Counted from the stretch's first letter, positions 1-9,905 are shown. The stretch: DNA of 64,000 nucleotides from Collimonas arenae (GCF_000786695.1 NZ_CP009962.1:2914001-2978000), one strand, 5' to 3'. Made by a program: numbers and translations. Notes: generated by a model not told the origin, from the letters alone.

Positions 1-2063
1 CTGAAGTCATACCAGCCTTTGGCCGCACCGAGCGGCACCATCAATCTAAGCACCCGACCTGCCGCCACCGGATAAGAGCCCTGGAAACCACTCGACGGAC
101 CGGCGTTGGCGGTGATCGTGAAAGTGCATGGTTTCGACCCGGCGTGGTTGGATAATACCAGGGTGATTGCATGACGTTCATAGTCGTCGCGCACCTGGAC
201 TTCCGGCTTGGCCGCTGCTACTGCGCCGGCGACAGCAAAGCTGCCTTTGATCTCCCGGAAGAAGCCGTTCGGGCCGTGTACGCGCAATTCGTACTGGTCG
301 CCTGTCCAGTTGGCGAGTTTGACGTCGCGCAGGACCTTGCCGGCTTCCACCGTGTAATGCCACGGCCCGTCCTGGCGCAGATTCGAATAGGCGATGAAAG
401 CGGCGCCGGCCTTGCCTGTATTGCCTAATGTCAGCGACAGTTCGCGATGGCCGGATTGTGCGGCGTACTGCGCATCGACATGCAATTGATACGGCAAATG
501 GCAGGCCGGTCGTGGACCGCGGTTCAACTCTTGAACAGGGAAGGTTTGCACGGCCGGCGGCGTGGCGCTTACCGTCGAATCGACCTTATGGTAAGGCGCC
601 GCTGGTGTAATTTGCGGCCATGCCTTGTTCGGGGTCTTGAAATCAAATGCCGATGTCAAATCGCCGCACACTGCCCTGCGCCATGGCGAAATGTTTTTAC
701 AGGTAACCTTGTCGCGATCCAGGCCGCGGCCCTCTACCAGCCATTCCTCCAGGAAGCGCAGCACCGAGGTGTGGTCAAACAGCTGCGAGCAGACGCGACC
801 GCCGCGGCTCCATGGCGAAATCACCAGCATCGGCACCCGTGGCCCAAGTCCTTTCGGTACTTGCTGGTACAGCTCGCCTACCGTTGGGTCAGCCAGCGTG
901 GTCTGGCCCATGTCCGCGTTCAATGGCGGAACATTCGGTGGCACGTGATCGAAAAAGCCGTCGTTTTCATCATAGTTAATCAGGAACACCGTCTTCGACC
1001 ATACTTCCGGGTTGCTTGCCAGCGCACCCAGCAACCGGGAGGCGATATCTTCGCCGGCGTTTGGCGATGCCTCCGGATGTTCGCAATATTCATAAGGCGC
1101 AAAAATCCAGGAAACCTGCGGCAGCGCTGTCTTGCCGTTGACGCCATCGATGTCGCGCTTGAAGGCCTTGATCAGCAAATCACCCTTGGTGCCGGCGGTG
1201 TTGGCCTGGGTTGAACCGTCCGCCAACGCCCGGCCGTTCTGATACAAGGGCGAACTGGTCTTGAGGCGGCTGCCGTCGCTTTCGACCCGGAAATTCTTGA
1301 AATAGGCGAGATAGTTGTCGCCATAATTGTCGAACTCCTGGTAAGCCTTCCAGCTGACGTTGTTGGCTTGCAAGACTTCCGCATAGGTCTTCCAGTTAGG
1401 CGCGGCGGCAGTGGTTGCGGCGCTGATATCGTCGTTGTTGATGTCGCCGTTATAGATCGGATTGGCGTTGTACAGGTTGCCGTCATTGAGCCCGGTGATG
1501 TTGTCGCCGGCAGTACCGGACAAGGCATAGAAGCGGTTCGGATCGGTCGGACCGAAAATCGAGCAGTGATAAGCGTCGCAGATGGTGAATGCGTCCGCCA
1601 CCGCATAATAGAAAGGCAGGTCGCCGCGGTCGAAGTAGCCCATGGTGTAGGCGGTTTTCTTCGGCACCCAGGCGTCCCAGTTCTTCCAGGTAGTCTCGGA
1701 ACCCTTCCAGCTATGGTTCAGGCCGACTTGCGTGGCGTTGGTCCCCTTCGCATCGAAATGGTAAGGCAGCACGTAAGAGCTGCCGTTCGGCTGATACCAC
1801 ACCGACTGTCCGCTTGGCAGCGAGATGGCGCGTGGATCGCCGAAGCCGCGCACACCGGCCAGCTTGCCGAAATAATGGTCAAAAGAGCGATTCTCTTGCA
1901 TGAAAATCACGACGTGTTCGACGTCGGCGATCGTGCCGGTCTTGCAGTTTGCCGGCACCGCCAGCGCTTGCCGGATCGTTTCAGGAAAAACGCCTGCAGC
2001 GGCAGCAGCAGCGGCCGTTTTAGCCGTCAAGGCCAGGAAGTCACGTCTGCTCTTTTGCGCCAT
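1..2063 (-). CDS. plc: Phosphocholine-type phospholipase C, Tat-exported (3' end outside window)
   Basis: Secreted phosphoesterase that should cleave phospholipid head groups. The N-terminus has a twin-arginine signal (SRRDFLALTAK followed by an alanine-rich stretch). It is followed by the phosphoesterase-family signature VVIFMQENRSFDHYFG, where the Asn/His/Asp residues belong to the metal and catalytic centre. Later come FGPTDPNRFYALSG and INYDENDGFFDHV, typical of bacterial non-haemolytic phospholipase C. The C-terminal third (after about residue 500) matches the two small beta-rich domains found in this family. The start ATG at 2063 has GGAG about seven bases upstream. The gene runs off the left edge, so the last residues are unknown. 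A second PF04185-type enzyme lies at 16890. The family is clear; substrate choice (phosphatidylcholine versus others) is inference. Confidence 0.93.
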   Translation of the reverse strand, partial: MAQKSRRDFLALTAKTAAAAAAAGVFPETIRQALAVPANCKTGTIADVEHVVIFMQENRSFDHYFGKLAGVRGFGDPRAISLPSGQSVWYQPNGSSYVLPYHFDAKGTNATQVGLNHSWKGSETTWKNWDAWVPKKTAYTMGYFDRGDLPFYYAVADAFTICDAYHCSIFGPTDPNRFYALSGTAGDNITGLNDGNLYNANPIYNGDINNDDISAATTAAAPNWKTYAEVLQANNVSWKAYQEFDNYGDNYLAYFKNFRVESDGSRLKTSSPLYQNGRALADGSTQANTAGTKGDLLIKAFKRDIDGVNGKTALPQVSWIFAPYEYCEHPEASPNAGEDIASRLLGALASNPEVWSKTVFLINYDENDGFFDHVPPNVPPLNADMGQTTLADPTVGELYQQVPKGLGPRVPMLVISPWSRGGRVCSQLFDHTSVLRFLEEWLVEGRGLDRDKVTCKNISPWRRAVCGDLTSAFDFKTPNKAWPQITPAAPYHKVDSTVSATPPAVQTFPVQELNRGPRPACHLPYQLHVDAQYAAQSGHRELSLTLGNTGKAGAAFIAYSNLRQDGPWHYTVEAGKVLRDVKLANWTGDQYELRVHGPNGFFREIKGSFAVAGAVAAAKPEVQVRDDYERHAITLVLSNHAGSKPCTFTITANAGPSSGFQGSYPVAAGRVLRLMVPLGAAKGWYDF

Positions 2064-2296
2064 ATGGTTCTCCGGGAGGTCATGGTTAAATTTGCCGACA
2101 GGCTATATTTTTTATGTTACGTCCTCATGACCGCCAAGGAATCGGAGCAAAAGGCGACATTACATTCAAAAACAAACCATTAATAATCAATGCATTATTG
2201 ATTACTGATGATTTAATTTATTTAATGTATTACGTCAGGTTTTTGTCTGAAAACGACAAGATTGGGGCCTGTCCATGCTTCATTTGGAAGAAGCGT

Positions 2297-3349
2297 TCAA
2301 ACCAAAACTTGTGGTATCTCGCCGAGGGGAACCGGCTGACGCTGCCGATAGCCGTACGGCGTACAGCCGCTCCAGCGCCGGAATGCGCGGGTAAAAGCGC
2401 TTTGCTCTGAATAGCCCAGCAACTGGGCGATTTCCGCCAGTTGCAGGCGCGGGTCAGCCAGATAATGCTCGGCCAGGCGGTGACGGATACTCTCTCGCAA
2501 CTCCCTGAAATTGATCCCGCTGGCTTCCAGCCGGCGATGCAAGGTGCGCGCCGATACATGCAATTCGTTCGCCACCAGTTCCAGTTCAGCCTGTCCTTCG
2601 CGGATCAGGCGTGCAATGCAGCGCCGCACTGCCAGTTCGAAGTCGTCCGTAGGGGGCAACTCCGCCAATAAACCTTCGGCTTGCCGCTCCAAGACATTGA
2701 GCAGAATCGTATCCGGCTGGCGCAGCGGCAAAGCCAGCAAAATTTGCGGGAGGTGGATGGAAGTGACCGGCTGGTCGAACAGTACCGGACAGCCAAACCA
2801 GTCGCGATAGGGTTTGCTATCGACCGGCGTCGGATTCACAAAGCAGACTTGGGTCGGCACTACGCGGCGGCCAGTGGCGTTATGCGCCAGTTGCAATAGC
2901 GCGGTGATGGCGCATTCATCCACCAGCGGACCGGGGCGGCCCTGGTCGACGCCCCATTCGAGCAGCAGGTCGCTGCCTTCCAGCGCGCTGCGCATCGGGT
3001 TGACGTCGTATAGCAGGCGCTGGTATTGCAGCGTGCGGGCCAGCGCTGCGCCCAGATTGGGACAAGCCAGCAACACATAGCCCATTACGCCGAAATGGGC
3101 CGGCGTAATGCTCTGGCCCAGGCGCAAGCCAAGCAAGGGATCGTGCAAATGCTCGGCGGCACGTTGCAGAAGCGCTTGCCAGCGCGTCACCGGGTAGCGC
3201 TGCAAGCCACGATCCGCTGCTTCCGGCGCTGCCACTCCCAGCAAGGCGGCCGCCGCCACTCCTTGTTTTTCGAGGTATTCATACAGCAGCCTGACGTAGG
3301 TGCTAGGCACGACGCCACGAAGCGGCTGGACCGGTGTGATGAGAGACAT
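2297..3349 (-). CDS. AraC-family regulator with AraC_N ligand domain
   Basis: 350-residue transcription regulator. The N-terminal about 200 residues look like the arabinose-binding-type domain of the OruR/ArgR branch (for example the HFGVMGYVLLACPNLGAAL region), and the last about 100 residues carry two helix-turn-helix motifs ending in QSAFTRAFRRWSGCTPYGYR, the AraC signature. I chose the ATG at 3349 (MSLITPVQ). The frame stays open to 3427, but that would overlap the divergent gene's leader and has no homology-like content. It lies back to back with the membrane hydroxylase at 3448, with only 98 bases between, so it may control that gene. The ligand is unknown. Confidence 0.9.
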   Translation of the reverse strand: MSLITPVQPLRGVVPSTYVRLLYEYLEKQGVAAAALLGVAAPEAADRGLQRYPVTRWQALLQRAAEHLHDPLLGLRLGQSITPAHFGVMGYVLLACPNLGAALARTLQYQRLLYDVNPMRSALEGSDLLLEWGVDQGRPGPLVDECAITALLQLAHNATGRRVVPTQVCFVNPTPVDSKPYRDWFGCPVLFDQPVTSIHLPQILLALPLRQPDTILLNVLERQAEGLLAELPPTDDFELAVRRCIARLIREGQAELELVANELHVSARTLHRRLEASGINFRELRESIRHRLAEHYLADPRLQLAEIAQLLGYSEQSAFTRAFRRWSGCTPYGYRQRQPVPLGEIPQVLV

Positions 3350-3447
3350 GGCGAGAATTGTCAAATAATTGTCTGGCGCGGTCAAGCCTTTCGGCAACCC
3401 CAGTCCTAATATGCAACAAATCGACACTGTACACGGAGCGGTACTTC

Positions 3448-4368
3448 ATGATGGATCTGATCGGCTGGATGGAAGCCACCTTCGGCGCGCACATAGAGTG
3501 GAAGCAGGTGGTGCTGATTGGCATGACGCCTCTGTTCCTGGTCGGCTTCGCCATCGAATGGCAAGTCATGCGCAAGCGCGGCGGCCGGCGTCAGTTCTAC
3601 TGGAAAGACATCCTCACCAATGTCAATCTGGGCGGCAGCTACCAGCTTTTCGAGCTGCTGGTGCACGTGCTGTTCGTCGGCGCGGCGGTTTTCTGGTTCT
3701 GGTGCCATCGCTTTTTCACGATCCCCATCAACGCCTGGACCCTGCTGCCGATATTCCTTGCCGTCGAATTTTGCTACTACTGGTTCCACCGCTGCAGTCA
3801 CCGCGTGCGCTGGTTCTGGACCGCCCATGTGGTGCATCACAGCGGCGAGCACATGAACATGAGCACCGCCATGCGGCAGTCGATGCTGTATCCGATTACG
3901 GGCTGGTGGCTGTTTTTCATGCCGCTGGTGTTGCTTGGCGTGCATCCAGCCGTGGTGTTCATTCTTTACGCTTGCGACCTGGTGTACCAGTTTTTCATCC
4001 ACACCGAAAGCGTCGGCAAGCTGCATCCGGTGCTGGAGTACATATTCGATACGCCCAGCAACCATCGCGCCCATCATGGCCGCAACGATTGCTATATCGA
4101 CAAGAACTATGGCGGCGTCCTGATCGTCTTCGACCGCCTGTTCGGCACCTATGTGGAAGAGCAGGAAGCCGTTGATTACGGCATCAAGCGGCAGGTATAT
4201 AGCCACAACTTGCTGACGCTTAACTTCCACGAATTCATCGATATGTGGAAAGACGTAGGCAAGCCGGGCAAACCGACCGAACGCCTGAAACATATCTGGG
4301 GGCCGCCTGAATACGAACGGACACCAGGCGTCGCAGCGCAAAGCCAGCTGCACAACGCCGATAGCTGA
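3448..4368 (+). CDS. Sterol desaturase / fatty acid hydroxylase superfamily membrane protein
   Basis: 306-residue integral membrane protein of the diiron fatty-acid-hydroxylase superfamily. The histidine clusters are visible: HRCSH (His114, His118), HVVHH (His127, His130, His131) and NHRAHH near residue 210, which would bind two irons. Several hydrophobic segments flank them. Start: ATG at 3448 (a second ATG follows at once) with GGAG about ten bases upstream. The frame is open further upstream, but that part runs into the AraC promoter. Members hydroxylate or desaturate sterols, fatty acids or carotenoids; the substrate cannot be read from the sequence. The divergent AraC regulator at 2297-3349 is the likely controller. 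The next gene, phoD, follows 36 bases downstream on the same strand. Confidence 0.9.
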   Translation: MMDLIGWMEATFGAHIEWKQVVLIGMTPLFLVGFAIEWQVMRKRGGRRQFYWKDILTNVNLGGSYQLFELLVHVLFVGAAVFWFWCHRFFTIPINAWTLLPIFLAVEFCYYWFHRCSHRVRWFWTAHVVHHSGEHMNMSTAMRQSMLYPITGWWLFFMPLVLLGVHPAVVFILYACDLVYQFFIHTESVGKLHPVLEYIFDTPSNHRAHHGRNDCYIDKNYGGVLIVFDRLFGTYVEEQEAVDYGIKRQVYSHNLLTLNFHEFIDMWKDVGKPGKPTERLKHIWGPPEYERTPGVAAQSQLHNADS

Positions 4369-4404
4369 AAAATTTTCTAAATACAAAAAATAGAGGGAGA
4401 CACA

Positions 4405-6189
4405 ATGGATCGTCGGGAGTTTATCAAACGCACTACATTTTTTACCGTAGCGGCTGCCACCGGCACGCTGGCTGGCTGCGGCGGCGGGAGCGGAGATGCA
4501 TCATTTGGGAAAAGCGGCGCATATACATTCCCGCAAGGCGTAGCCAGCGGTGATCCACGCGACACCAGCGCGGTGTTCTGGACCCGCGTCATACCTGCCG
4601 CCGGTGGCGCAATCAGCATCAATGTGCGGCTAGATGTCGCCACCGATGCCGGCTTCCAGCAAATGGCGGCGCAAGTCCAGCTCAGCGCCGATCCGGTCTA
4701 CGACAACACCGTACGCGCCAAGATTACCGGTCTGTCGCCCTCCACCACCTACTACTACCGCTTCGTCGCCGACACCGACACCAGCCCGTCCGGCAAGACC
4801 AAGACGGCTCCTTCCGCCGGCAGCAGCAACAGCCGCGTGCGCTTTGCCTACTTCACCTGCCAGGACTGGTCGATCAATCACTGGGGCGCCTTAGCGCTGA
4901 TGGCGCAAGAGACCGACCTCGACTTTATCGTGCATCTGGGCGACTACATCTACGAAGCAGTGGGCGCCGCCTATCAGGCTGGCTCGGTCGAAAGCGCACA
5001 CCCGCCGATCAAGCTGCCCGACGGCACGCCGCTGCCGTTGCAAGCCGGCGGCAACTACGCCACCACGCTAGCGGACTACCGCACGCTGTACCGCACCTAT
5101 CGCGGCGATATGCGGCTGCAGGCGCTGCATCAGGCCTTCCCCTTGATCGCCATCTGGGACGACCACGAATTCACAGACGACAGCTGGCAGGATCACGAAA
5201 CCTATACGCTCGACAACCCCGAGCAGTTATCGCGCCGGCGCGTAGCCAACCAGGCATGGTTCGAATACACGCCGGTCGACATGGGCGACGTCTCGTTCGA
5301 CCTGAACAATCCATCCTTCCAGAATATCCGCATCTACCGCGATTTCCACTTCGGCCAGCTAGTGCATCTGGTCATGACCGATGAGCGCTTGTACCGCACC
5401 CAGCATCCGGTGGGCTGGCAAACCAGCCAGACAAGCAGCGCGTCGCAAACCAGCAGCCCGATCGGCGTGCGCTATTTCGTCGACAAGGCCACGCTCGCCA
5501 GCGCCGAACAGCAGTACGCGGCCGCGCATCAGAATCAACTGCCGACCATGCTTGGCGCCGACCAGACCACATGGTGGAAAAACACCCTGCAAACTTCCAC
5601 TGCAACCTGGAAAGTCTGGGGCAACGAAGTCATGCTCAACCGCCTGTGGATTGATCCGGTCGCTCCGCTGGCGCCGGTCGACAGCAATCCCAAGCTGATC
5701 GCCAATTGCGACTCATGGGATGGCTACCCAACCCAGAAAGCCGACCTGATGGGCTTCCTGGCAAACAACAACATCAAGAACGTCATGGCCATCACAGGTG
5801 ATTTGCACGCCTACCAGTGCGGCGTGGTGCGCGGCCCCGATCCGACTACAGGCGTGCCGGTGCTGGTAGATTTTGTAACCGCCGGCATCAGCAGTTCCTC
5901 CTTCTACAGCTATGTGAAATCAGGCCTGCCGGCCAACGACCCGCGCGCGGCGCTGGTTTCTTCGCCTGCGGTGTTCGATACGGTATTCAAGCTGAACAAT
6001 CCCGATCTGGTGCTGGCCGATCATGACGCGCAAGGATATGCATCGGTGACGGTAACGCCGGACGCGTTTACGGTGGTGTTCAAAAAGGTCGATCGCACGT
6101 TGACGGCTGCCGGTGCTATCGCCAATCCGGCAGCCATCGCAACCACGATCAATGTCGCGGTGAATACGCTAAAACCGGTGGTTTCCTGA
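4405..6189 (+). CDS. phoD: PhoD-type alkaline phosphatase/phosphodiesterase, Tat lipoprotein-like
   Basis: 594-residue secreted metallophosphatase. The N-terminus has the Tat motif RREFIK, then a hydrophobic segment ending LAGCGGG, so it may be both Tat-exported and lipidated. A fibronectin-like PhoD_N domain (about residues 35-130) is followed by the metallophosphatase core with YFTCQDW, HLGDYIYE, WDDHEFTDDS and GDLHAYQCG, the metal-binding elements of the PhoD family (calcium and iron in characterised members). It would release phosphate from phosphomonoesters or diesters in the periplasm. No Pho box was recognised. With the phospholipase C genes at 1 and 16890 this is the third secreted phosphoester hydrolase within 19 kb. 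Confidence 0.93.
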   Translation: MDRREFIKRTTFFTVAAATGTLAGCGGGSGDASFGKSGAYTFPQGVASGDPRDTSAVFWTRVIPAAGGAISINVRLDVATDAGFQQMAAQVQLSADPVYDNTVRAKITGLSPSTTYYYRFVADTDTSPSGKTKTAPSAGSSNSRVRFAYFTCQDWSINHWGALALMAQETDLDFIVHLGDYIYEAVGAAYQAGSVESAHPPIKLPDGTPLPLQAGGNYATTLADYRTLYRTYRGDMRLQALHQAFPLIAIWDDHEFTDDSWQDHETYTLDNPEQLSRRRVANQAWFEYTPVDMGDVSFDLNNPSFQNIRIYRDFHFGQLVHLVMTDERLYRTQHPVGWQTSQTSSASQTSSPIGVRYFVDKATLASAEQQYAAAHQNQLPTMLGADQTTWWKNTLQTSTATWKVWGNEVMLNRLWIDPVAPLAPVDSNPKLIANCDSWDGYPTQKADLMGFLANNNIKNVMAITGDLHAYQCGVVRGPDPTTGVPVLVDFVTAGISSSSFYSYVKSGLPANDPRAALVSSPAVFDTVFKLNNPDLVLADHDAQGYASVTVTPDAFTVVFKKVDRTLTAAGAIANPAAIATTINVAVNTLKPVVS

Positions 6190-6201
6190 CAACGTGCTCG
6201 C

Positions 6202-6243
6202 TGCGCCTTTCCGTTATCAACGACATGCTGAGGGGAAGGCGCA
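6202..6243. terminator. Possible hairpin between convergent genes
   Basis: An 11-base stem with one G-T pair (TGCGCCTTTCC at 6202-6212 with GGGAAGGCGCA at 6233-6243) and a 20-base loop lies between phoD and the convergent MocR gene. There is no T-run, so a terminator role is only suggested by position. Confidence 0.35.
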
Positions 6244-6258
6244 TCACGATGGATCTGA

Positions 6259-7698
6259 TTAAGCTATTTCCGTCAGAATCGCCTTGACCCTGTCCAGCGC
6301 CGGCGCAATATCCAGGGTTTCAATAGCACCATAGCCAAAGAACAAGCCCGGCGTGGGTGGAATCTCGTGATAGAAGACATCGGTGGAATAGAGGCCGACG
6401 TCGACCCGCCGCGCCAGCTTGAGCAACAAGGGAATGTCGATATCCGACCTGGTCAGCGCCGTCATGTGAAAGCCGGCCGTAGCGGCGATCGGTTGCAGCC
6501 ATGGCGCCAGGTCGGTAGCGAAGCGCGACAGCAATTGCGCGCGGCGGCTGGCATAGATCGCGTGGCAGCGCCGGATGTGTTTCTGCAGATAGCCGTCATC
6601 GATGAATTTGGCCAGCGCCCATTGCAGCATGGTCGGCGCATGCCAGTCGGACAAATGCTTGGCGATGGCCACCGCTTCGCGGATCGCCGGCGGCGCAATC
6701 AGGTAGCCGAGGCGCAATTCCGGCTGCATGCTCTTGGAAAAAGTCCCGACAAACGCCACCAATCCTTCGCTATCCATGCTTTGCAAAGAATCGGTGGGCC
6801 TTCCTTCGTAGCGGAATTCACTGTCGTAGTCGTCTTCGATGATGATCGCACCCAGCTCGCTGGCGCGTTTCAACAACGCCTTGCGGCGCGCCAGGCTCAT
6901 CGGCATGCCGAGCGGGAATTGATGCGCCGGGGTGACATAGATCAGGCGCGTCCGGTCAGGAATCTGATCAACGATCATGCCTTCGTCATCCACCGGAATG
7001 CTGGCGATGTTGGCGCCCTGGCTAGCGAACGCCATGCGCGCCGTTGGATATCCAGGATCTTCGACCGCCACCGTGCAGCCAGGCTCCAGCAAAACACGGG
7101 CAATCAGATCAATGGCTTGCTGCGCACCGTTGGTGACCAAAACATCCATCGGCACGCACTGTACGCCGCGTGCGAACGAAGTATGGCGGGCGATAGCTTC
7201 GCGCAATACTGGCAAGCCTTCCGCATAAGAATAAAAACTGCGGTCGGCCTGGCTTTTGCGCAAGCCGTGCAGGACGCACTGGCGCCACTCGCTCACCGGA
7301 AAATGACCCTTTGCGCCGCCGCCAACAAAATCATAGCCTGAGCGCCGCTCCGATCCCGGCGGCGGCAGCGGAACTGAGCGCCCAAGCCAGGTTTTCAGGG
7401 CAGCGGCGCCGGCCAAGTCCTTGCTGGCAAACTGCCGGGCGCGCGGCGGGCCCTGCACATTGACCTCATTGACAAAAGTGCCGCTACCGATCTGTCCAAC
7501 CAGCAGCTTGTCGACGGTCAGCCGTGCATAGGCTTCCGACACGGTTTTGCGCGACACCTTGAGCTGCTGGGCCAGCAAACGCGATGGAGGCACTTGTTCG
7601 CCTGCCGCCAACCGACCTGCCTGGATGGCTTCCTTGATTTGCCGGTAAATCTGGCCCGCCAGGTCTTTGTCCCCGTCGATGACGACATGTAATTCCAT
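6259..7698 (-). CDS. MocR-type regulator (GntR helix-turn-helix fused to aminotransferase-like domain)
   Basis: 479-residue PLP-dependent transcription regulator. Residues 1-70 are a GntR winged helix (AGEQVPPSRLLAQQLKVSRK), and the rest is a fold-type I aminotransferase domain, with the PLP-lysine region visible in FVGTFSKSMQPELRLGY. Members (PdxR, GabR, TauR) sense PLP plus an amino compound. I chose the ATG at 7698 (MELHVVID); the open frame begins six codons earlier. It is divergent from the AhpD-like gene at 7916 with about 215 bases between, which fits control of that gene. The effector is unknown. Confidence 0.92.
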   Translation of the reverse strand: MELHVVIDGDKDLAGQIYRQIKEAIQAGRLAAGEQVPPSRLLAQQLKVSRKTVSEAYARLTVDKLLVGQIGSGTFVNEVNVQGPPRARQFASKDLAGAAALKTWLGRSVPLPPPGSERRSGYDFVGGGAKGHFPVSEWRQCVLHGLRKSQADRSFYSYAEGLPVLREAIARHTSFARGVQCVPMDVLVTNGAQQAIDLIARVLLEPGCTVAVEDPGYPTARMAFASQGANIASIPVDDEGMIVDQIPDRTRLIYVTPAHQFPLGMPMSLARRKALLKRASELGAIIIEDDYDSEFRYEGRPTDSLQSMDSEGLVAFVGTFSKSMQPELRLGYLIAPPAIREAVAIAKHLSDWHAPTMLQWALAKFIDDGYLQKHIRRCHAIYASRRAQLLSRFATDLAPWLQPIAATAGFHMTALTRSDIDIPLLLKLARRVDVGLYSTDVFYHEIPPTPGLFFGYGAIETLDIAPALDRVKAILTEIA

Positions 7699-7915
7699 AA
7701 CTGCTCCACAGCACAAAACAGATGAACATCTGTGCCCAAATACAACTCAGATGCAGCCCAGCGTTTTAGCATGTCCGCGCAGCCAGTGCAAATTTGGCCG
7801 CCAGTGGTCTCCTGTTTTTTCGCCGAATTGGTTATCCACAGGCCTGCCTGCGCCCCCTATCATACAGTCTCTTACCGACGTAACTTGCCAACTTAACAAT
7901 GCACAGGAGAGTATT

Positions 7916-8356
7916 TTGGAAGCACGTATCGATTTCTACACAGCCTCGCCAGAAGTGATGAAAGCCATGATTGCTCTGGAAGGCGCAGTCAACAAGCTGG
8001 GACTGGAACCATCGCTGCTGGAGCTGGTGAAACTGCGCGCTTCGCAAATCAACGGCTGCGCATTTTGCATCGACATGCATACTGCGGACGCCCGCAAGGC
8101 CGGTGAAACCGAGCGCCGCCTGTATGGCGTCACCGCCTGGCGCGAAACTCCGTTCTTTACCGCACGTGAACGCGCCGCGCTGGCCTGGACCGAATCCCTG
8201 ACATTGATTGCCCAGACCCATGTGCCGGATGAAGACTACAACCTGGTGCGCGCCCAGTTCAACGACGCTGAAATGGTCAACCTGAGCCTGGCCATCAATA
8301 CCATCAACAGCTGGAACCGGTTGGCGATCGCTTTCCGCAAGATGCCGGCTGTCTGA
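7916..8356 (+). CDS. Carboxymuconolactone decarboxylase / AhpD-family protein with TTG start
   Basis: 146-residue AhpD-like alkylhydroperoxidase-fold protein. The redox motif is CAFCIDMH (Cys-x-x-Cys followed by His), typical of the family, which reduces peroxides or handles carboxymuconolactone-like substrates. There is no ATG at a sensible place. The best start is TTG at 7916, preceded by CAGGAGAG (7904-7911) at proper spacing, and it gives the usual family length of about 150. A longer reading would run into the promoter of the divergent MocR regulator. That regulator (6259-7698) probably controls it, as MocR-AhpD pairs are common in proteobacteria. Confidence 0.88.
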   Translation: MEARIDFYTASPEVMKAMIALEGAVNKLGLEPSLLELVKLRASQINGCAFCIDMHTADARKAGETERRLYGVTAWRETPFFTARERAALAWTESLTLIAQTHVPDEDYNLVRAQFNDAEMVNLSLAINTINSWNRLAIAFRKMPAV

Positions 8357-8379
8357 CCAACATTGCTCGCCAAGCCTGC

Positions 8380-9903
8380 CTACAGCGCAGGCTTATCCGC
8401 AGGCAGGCCGATGCCGGCCTTGCCTTCCCAGCCGCCGCCCAGCGCGGCAAACAGCACTACACAATTCTGCAGGCGTTGCCCTTGCATACGCACCAGGTTC
8501 ATACTGGCCTGGGCATAGGCGTTTTCGGCGGTAATCAGCTGCAGCACATTCGATTTGCCGGCACTGTAGCTGGCGCGCTGCAGGCGCAGCGAGGTGGTCG
8601 AGATCGTCATGGCGTTCTGCGCCAGCCTGAGCGATTCGGTATCGTTGTCGATGGCCCGCAACGCATCGGCGACCTGGCCGAAAGCAGTCAGGACGGTTTG
8701 CCTGTAGGTAGCCAGCTGGGCATCGTAGGCATCTTCGGCAGCGCGCTTTTGCGACGCCAGCGAGCCACCCTGGAACAAGGTCCAGTTGCCGCTGGTGGCG
8801 GCGCTCAGCGAGCGGTTTACGGTATTGAACAGTGTATTGATCAGCGTCGACTGATAGCTATCCGAGAGCGACAGCGTCAGGCTTGGATACAACTGCGCGG
8901 CGGCGATGCCGATGGCGGCGCTATCAGCATGCAAGATGGCCTCAGCCGAAAGAATGTCCGGACGCTGATGCACCAGTTCCGATGGCAGGCTGACCGGCAA
9001 TGTTTGCGGCATCTTGAAACTGTCGAAATCGAAATCCGGCGTCTGCCATTGCGACGGCGCCTGCCCGACCAGCACCGCCAGCGCATGGCGCGCCACGCTG
9101 ATTTGCTGGTGCAAGGCCGGCAGCTGGGTGCGATCGTTCTCCAGTTGAGACTGCGCCGTCAGCACGTCGGTTTGCGCCGCCGTACCGATCTGGAACGATT
9201 TCTGCACCAGTTCCATATTCTTTTCATCGTTCTTGATCAGGCTTTCGGTCGTCGCCAGCAGCTTTTGCGAAGTCGCCAGTGTAATCGCCTGGGTCACCGC
9301 CGAACTGGTTAGCGTCAGATAGGCCGCCGCCAGCTGGTAGTGCTGGTCTTCCGCATTGGCCTTGGCCTGTTCCACGGTGCGGGCGGTCTGGCCGGCGATA
9401 TCGAAGGTATAGCTGATCTGCGGACCAAGCGAGAACTGGTTGGTGGCCGTGCTCGAAGGCCGGAAAGTATACTGATTGCCGCCGTTGCCGGAAATGCTGC
9501 GCCCGGCGGAAGCGCCGACGCTCAGCACCGGAAACCAGGTAGAGCGCGCTTGCACGATACCCTCTTGCGCCTGCGCCAGTGTGGCGCGGGCCGCCGCCAG
9601 GGTCTGGTTGGCCGCAACCACCTGATCCAGAACAGCCGGCAATGCCGGTGCTTGCAACAACTCCCACCATTGCGCCGGCAAGGTTTGCCCCGCACCGACC
9701 ACGGCGAGCGAGGGATTGGCCGAGCCGGCCGCAGGCGCCTGATCGTTGTCGTAAGTACTGAAGGCCGGCGCAGCTGGACGGACAAAATCCGGCCCTGCGG
9801 TACAGCCGGCCAAACCGAACGCCAACCCCGCCAGCAAGCCACCGACGCCACGGCGCTTTGCCGAGGACACAACCCCGGAAATGATAAAAACCTGCTTATT
9901 CAT
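8380..9903 (-). CDS. Outer-membrane efflux lipoprotein, NodT/TolC family
   Basis: 507-residue outer-membrane channel subunit of a tripartite pump. The signal peptide ends in the lipobox LAGC, and the mature protein starts with TAGPDFVRPAAP, the usual NodT-family opening. Two repeated outer-membrane-efflux domains follow, rich in coiled-coil alanine/glutamine. It lies two bases after macB on the same strand (order macA, macB, nodT), so the three should be one transcript. The partner in Escherichia coli, TolC, is encoded elsewhere; a dedicated channel in the operon suggests a self-contained pump. Confidence 0.93.
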   Translation of the reverse strand: MNKQVFIISGVVSSAKRRGVGGLLAGLAFGLAGCTAGPDFVRPAAPAFSTYDNDQAPAAGSANPSLAVVGAGQTLPAQWWELLQAPALPAVLDQVVAANQTLAAARATLAQAQEGIVQARSTWFPVLSVGASAGRSISGNGGNQYTFRPSSTATNQFSLGPQISYTFDIAGQTARTVEQAKANAEDQHYQLAAAYLTLTSSAVTQAITLATSQKLLATTESLIKNDEKNMELVQKSFQIGTAAQTDVLTAQSQLENDRTQLPALHQQISVARHALAVLVGQAPSQWQTPDFDFDSFKMPQTLPVSLPSELVHQRPDILSAEAILHADSAAIGIAAAQLYPSLTLSLSDSYQSTLINTLFNTVNRSLSAATSGNWTLFQGGSLASQKRAAEDAYDAQLATYRQTVLTAFGQVADALRAIDNDTESLRLAQNAMTISTTSLRLQRASYSAGKSNVLQLITAENAYAQASMNLVRMQGQRLQNCVVLFAALGGGWEGKAGIGLPADKPAL

Positions 9904-9905
9904 GA

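Noticed and set aside
3358..3447. Longer N-terminus for the sterol-desaturase-like protein
   Set aside because: The extra residues have no family match and cover the divergent promoter; GGAG fits the ATG at 3448.
8372..8394. AAGCCTGC/GCAGGCTT hairpin between the AhpD-like and nodT genes
   Set aside because: It overlaps the nodT coding end and lacks a T-run, so it is not supported as a terminator.
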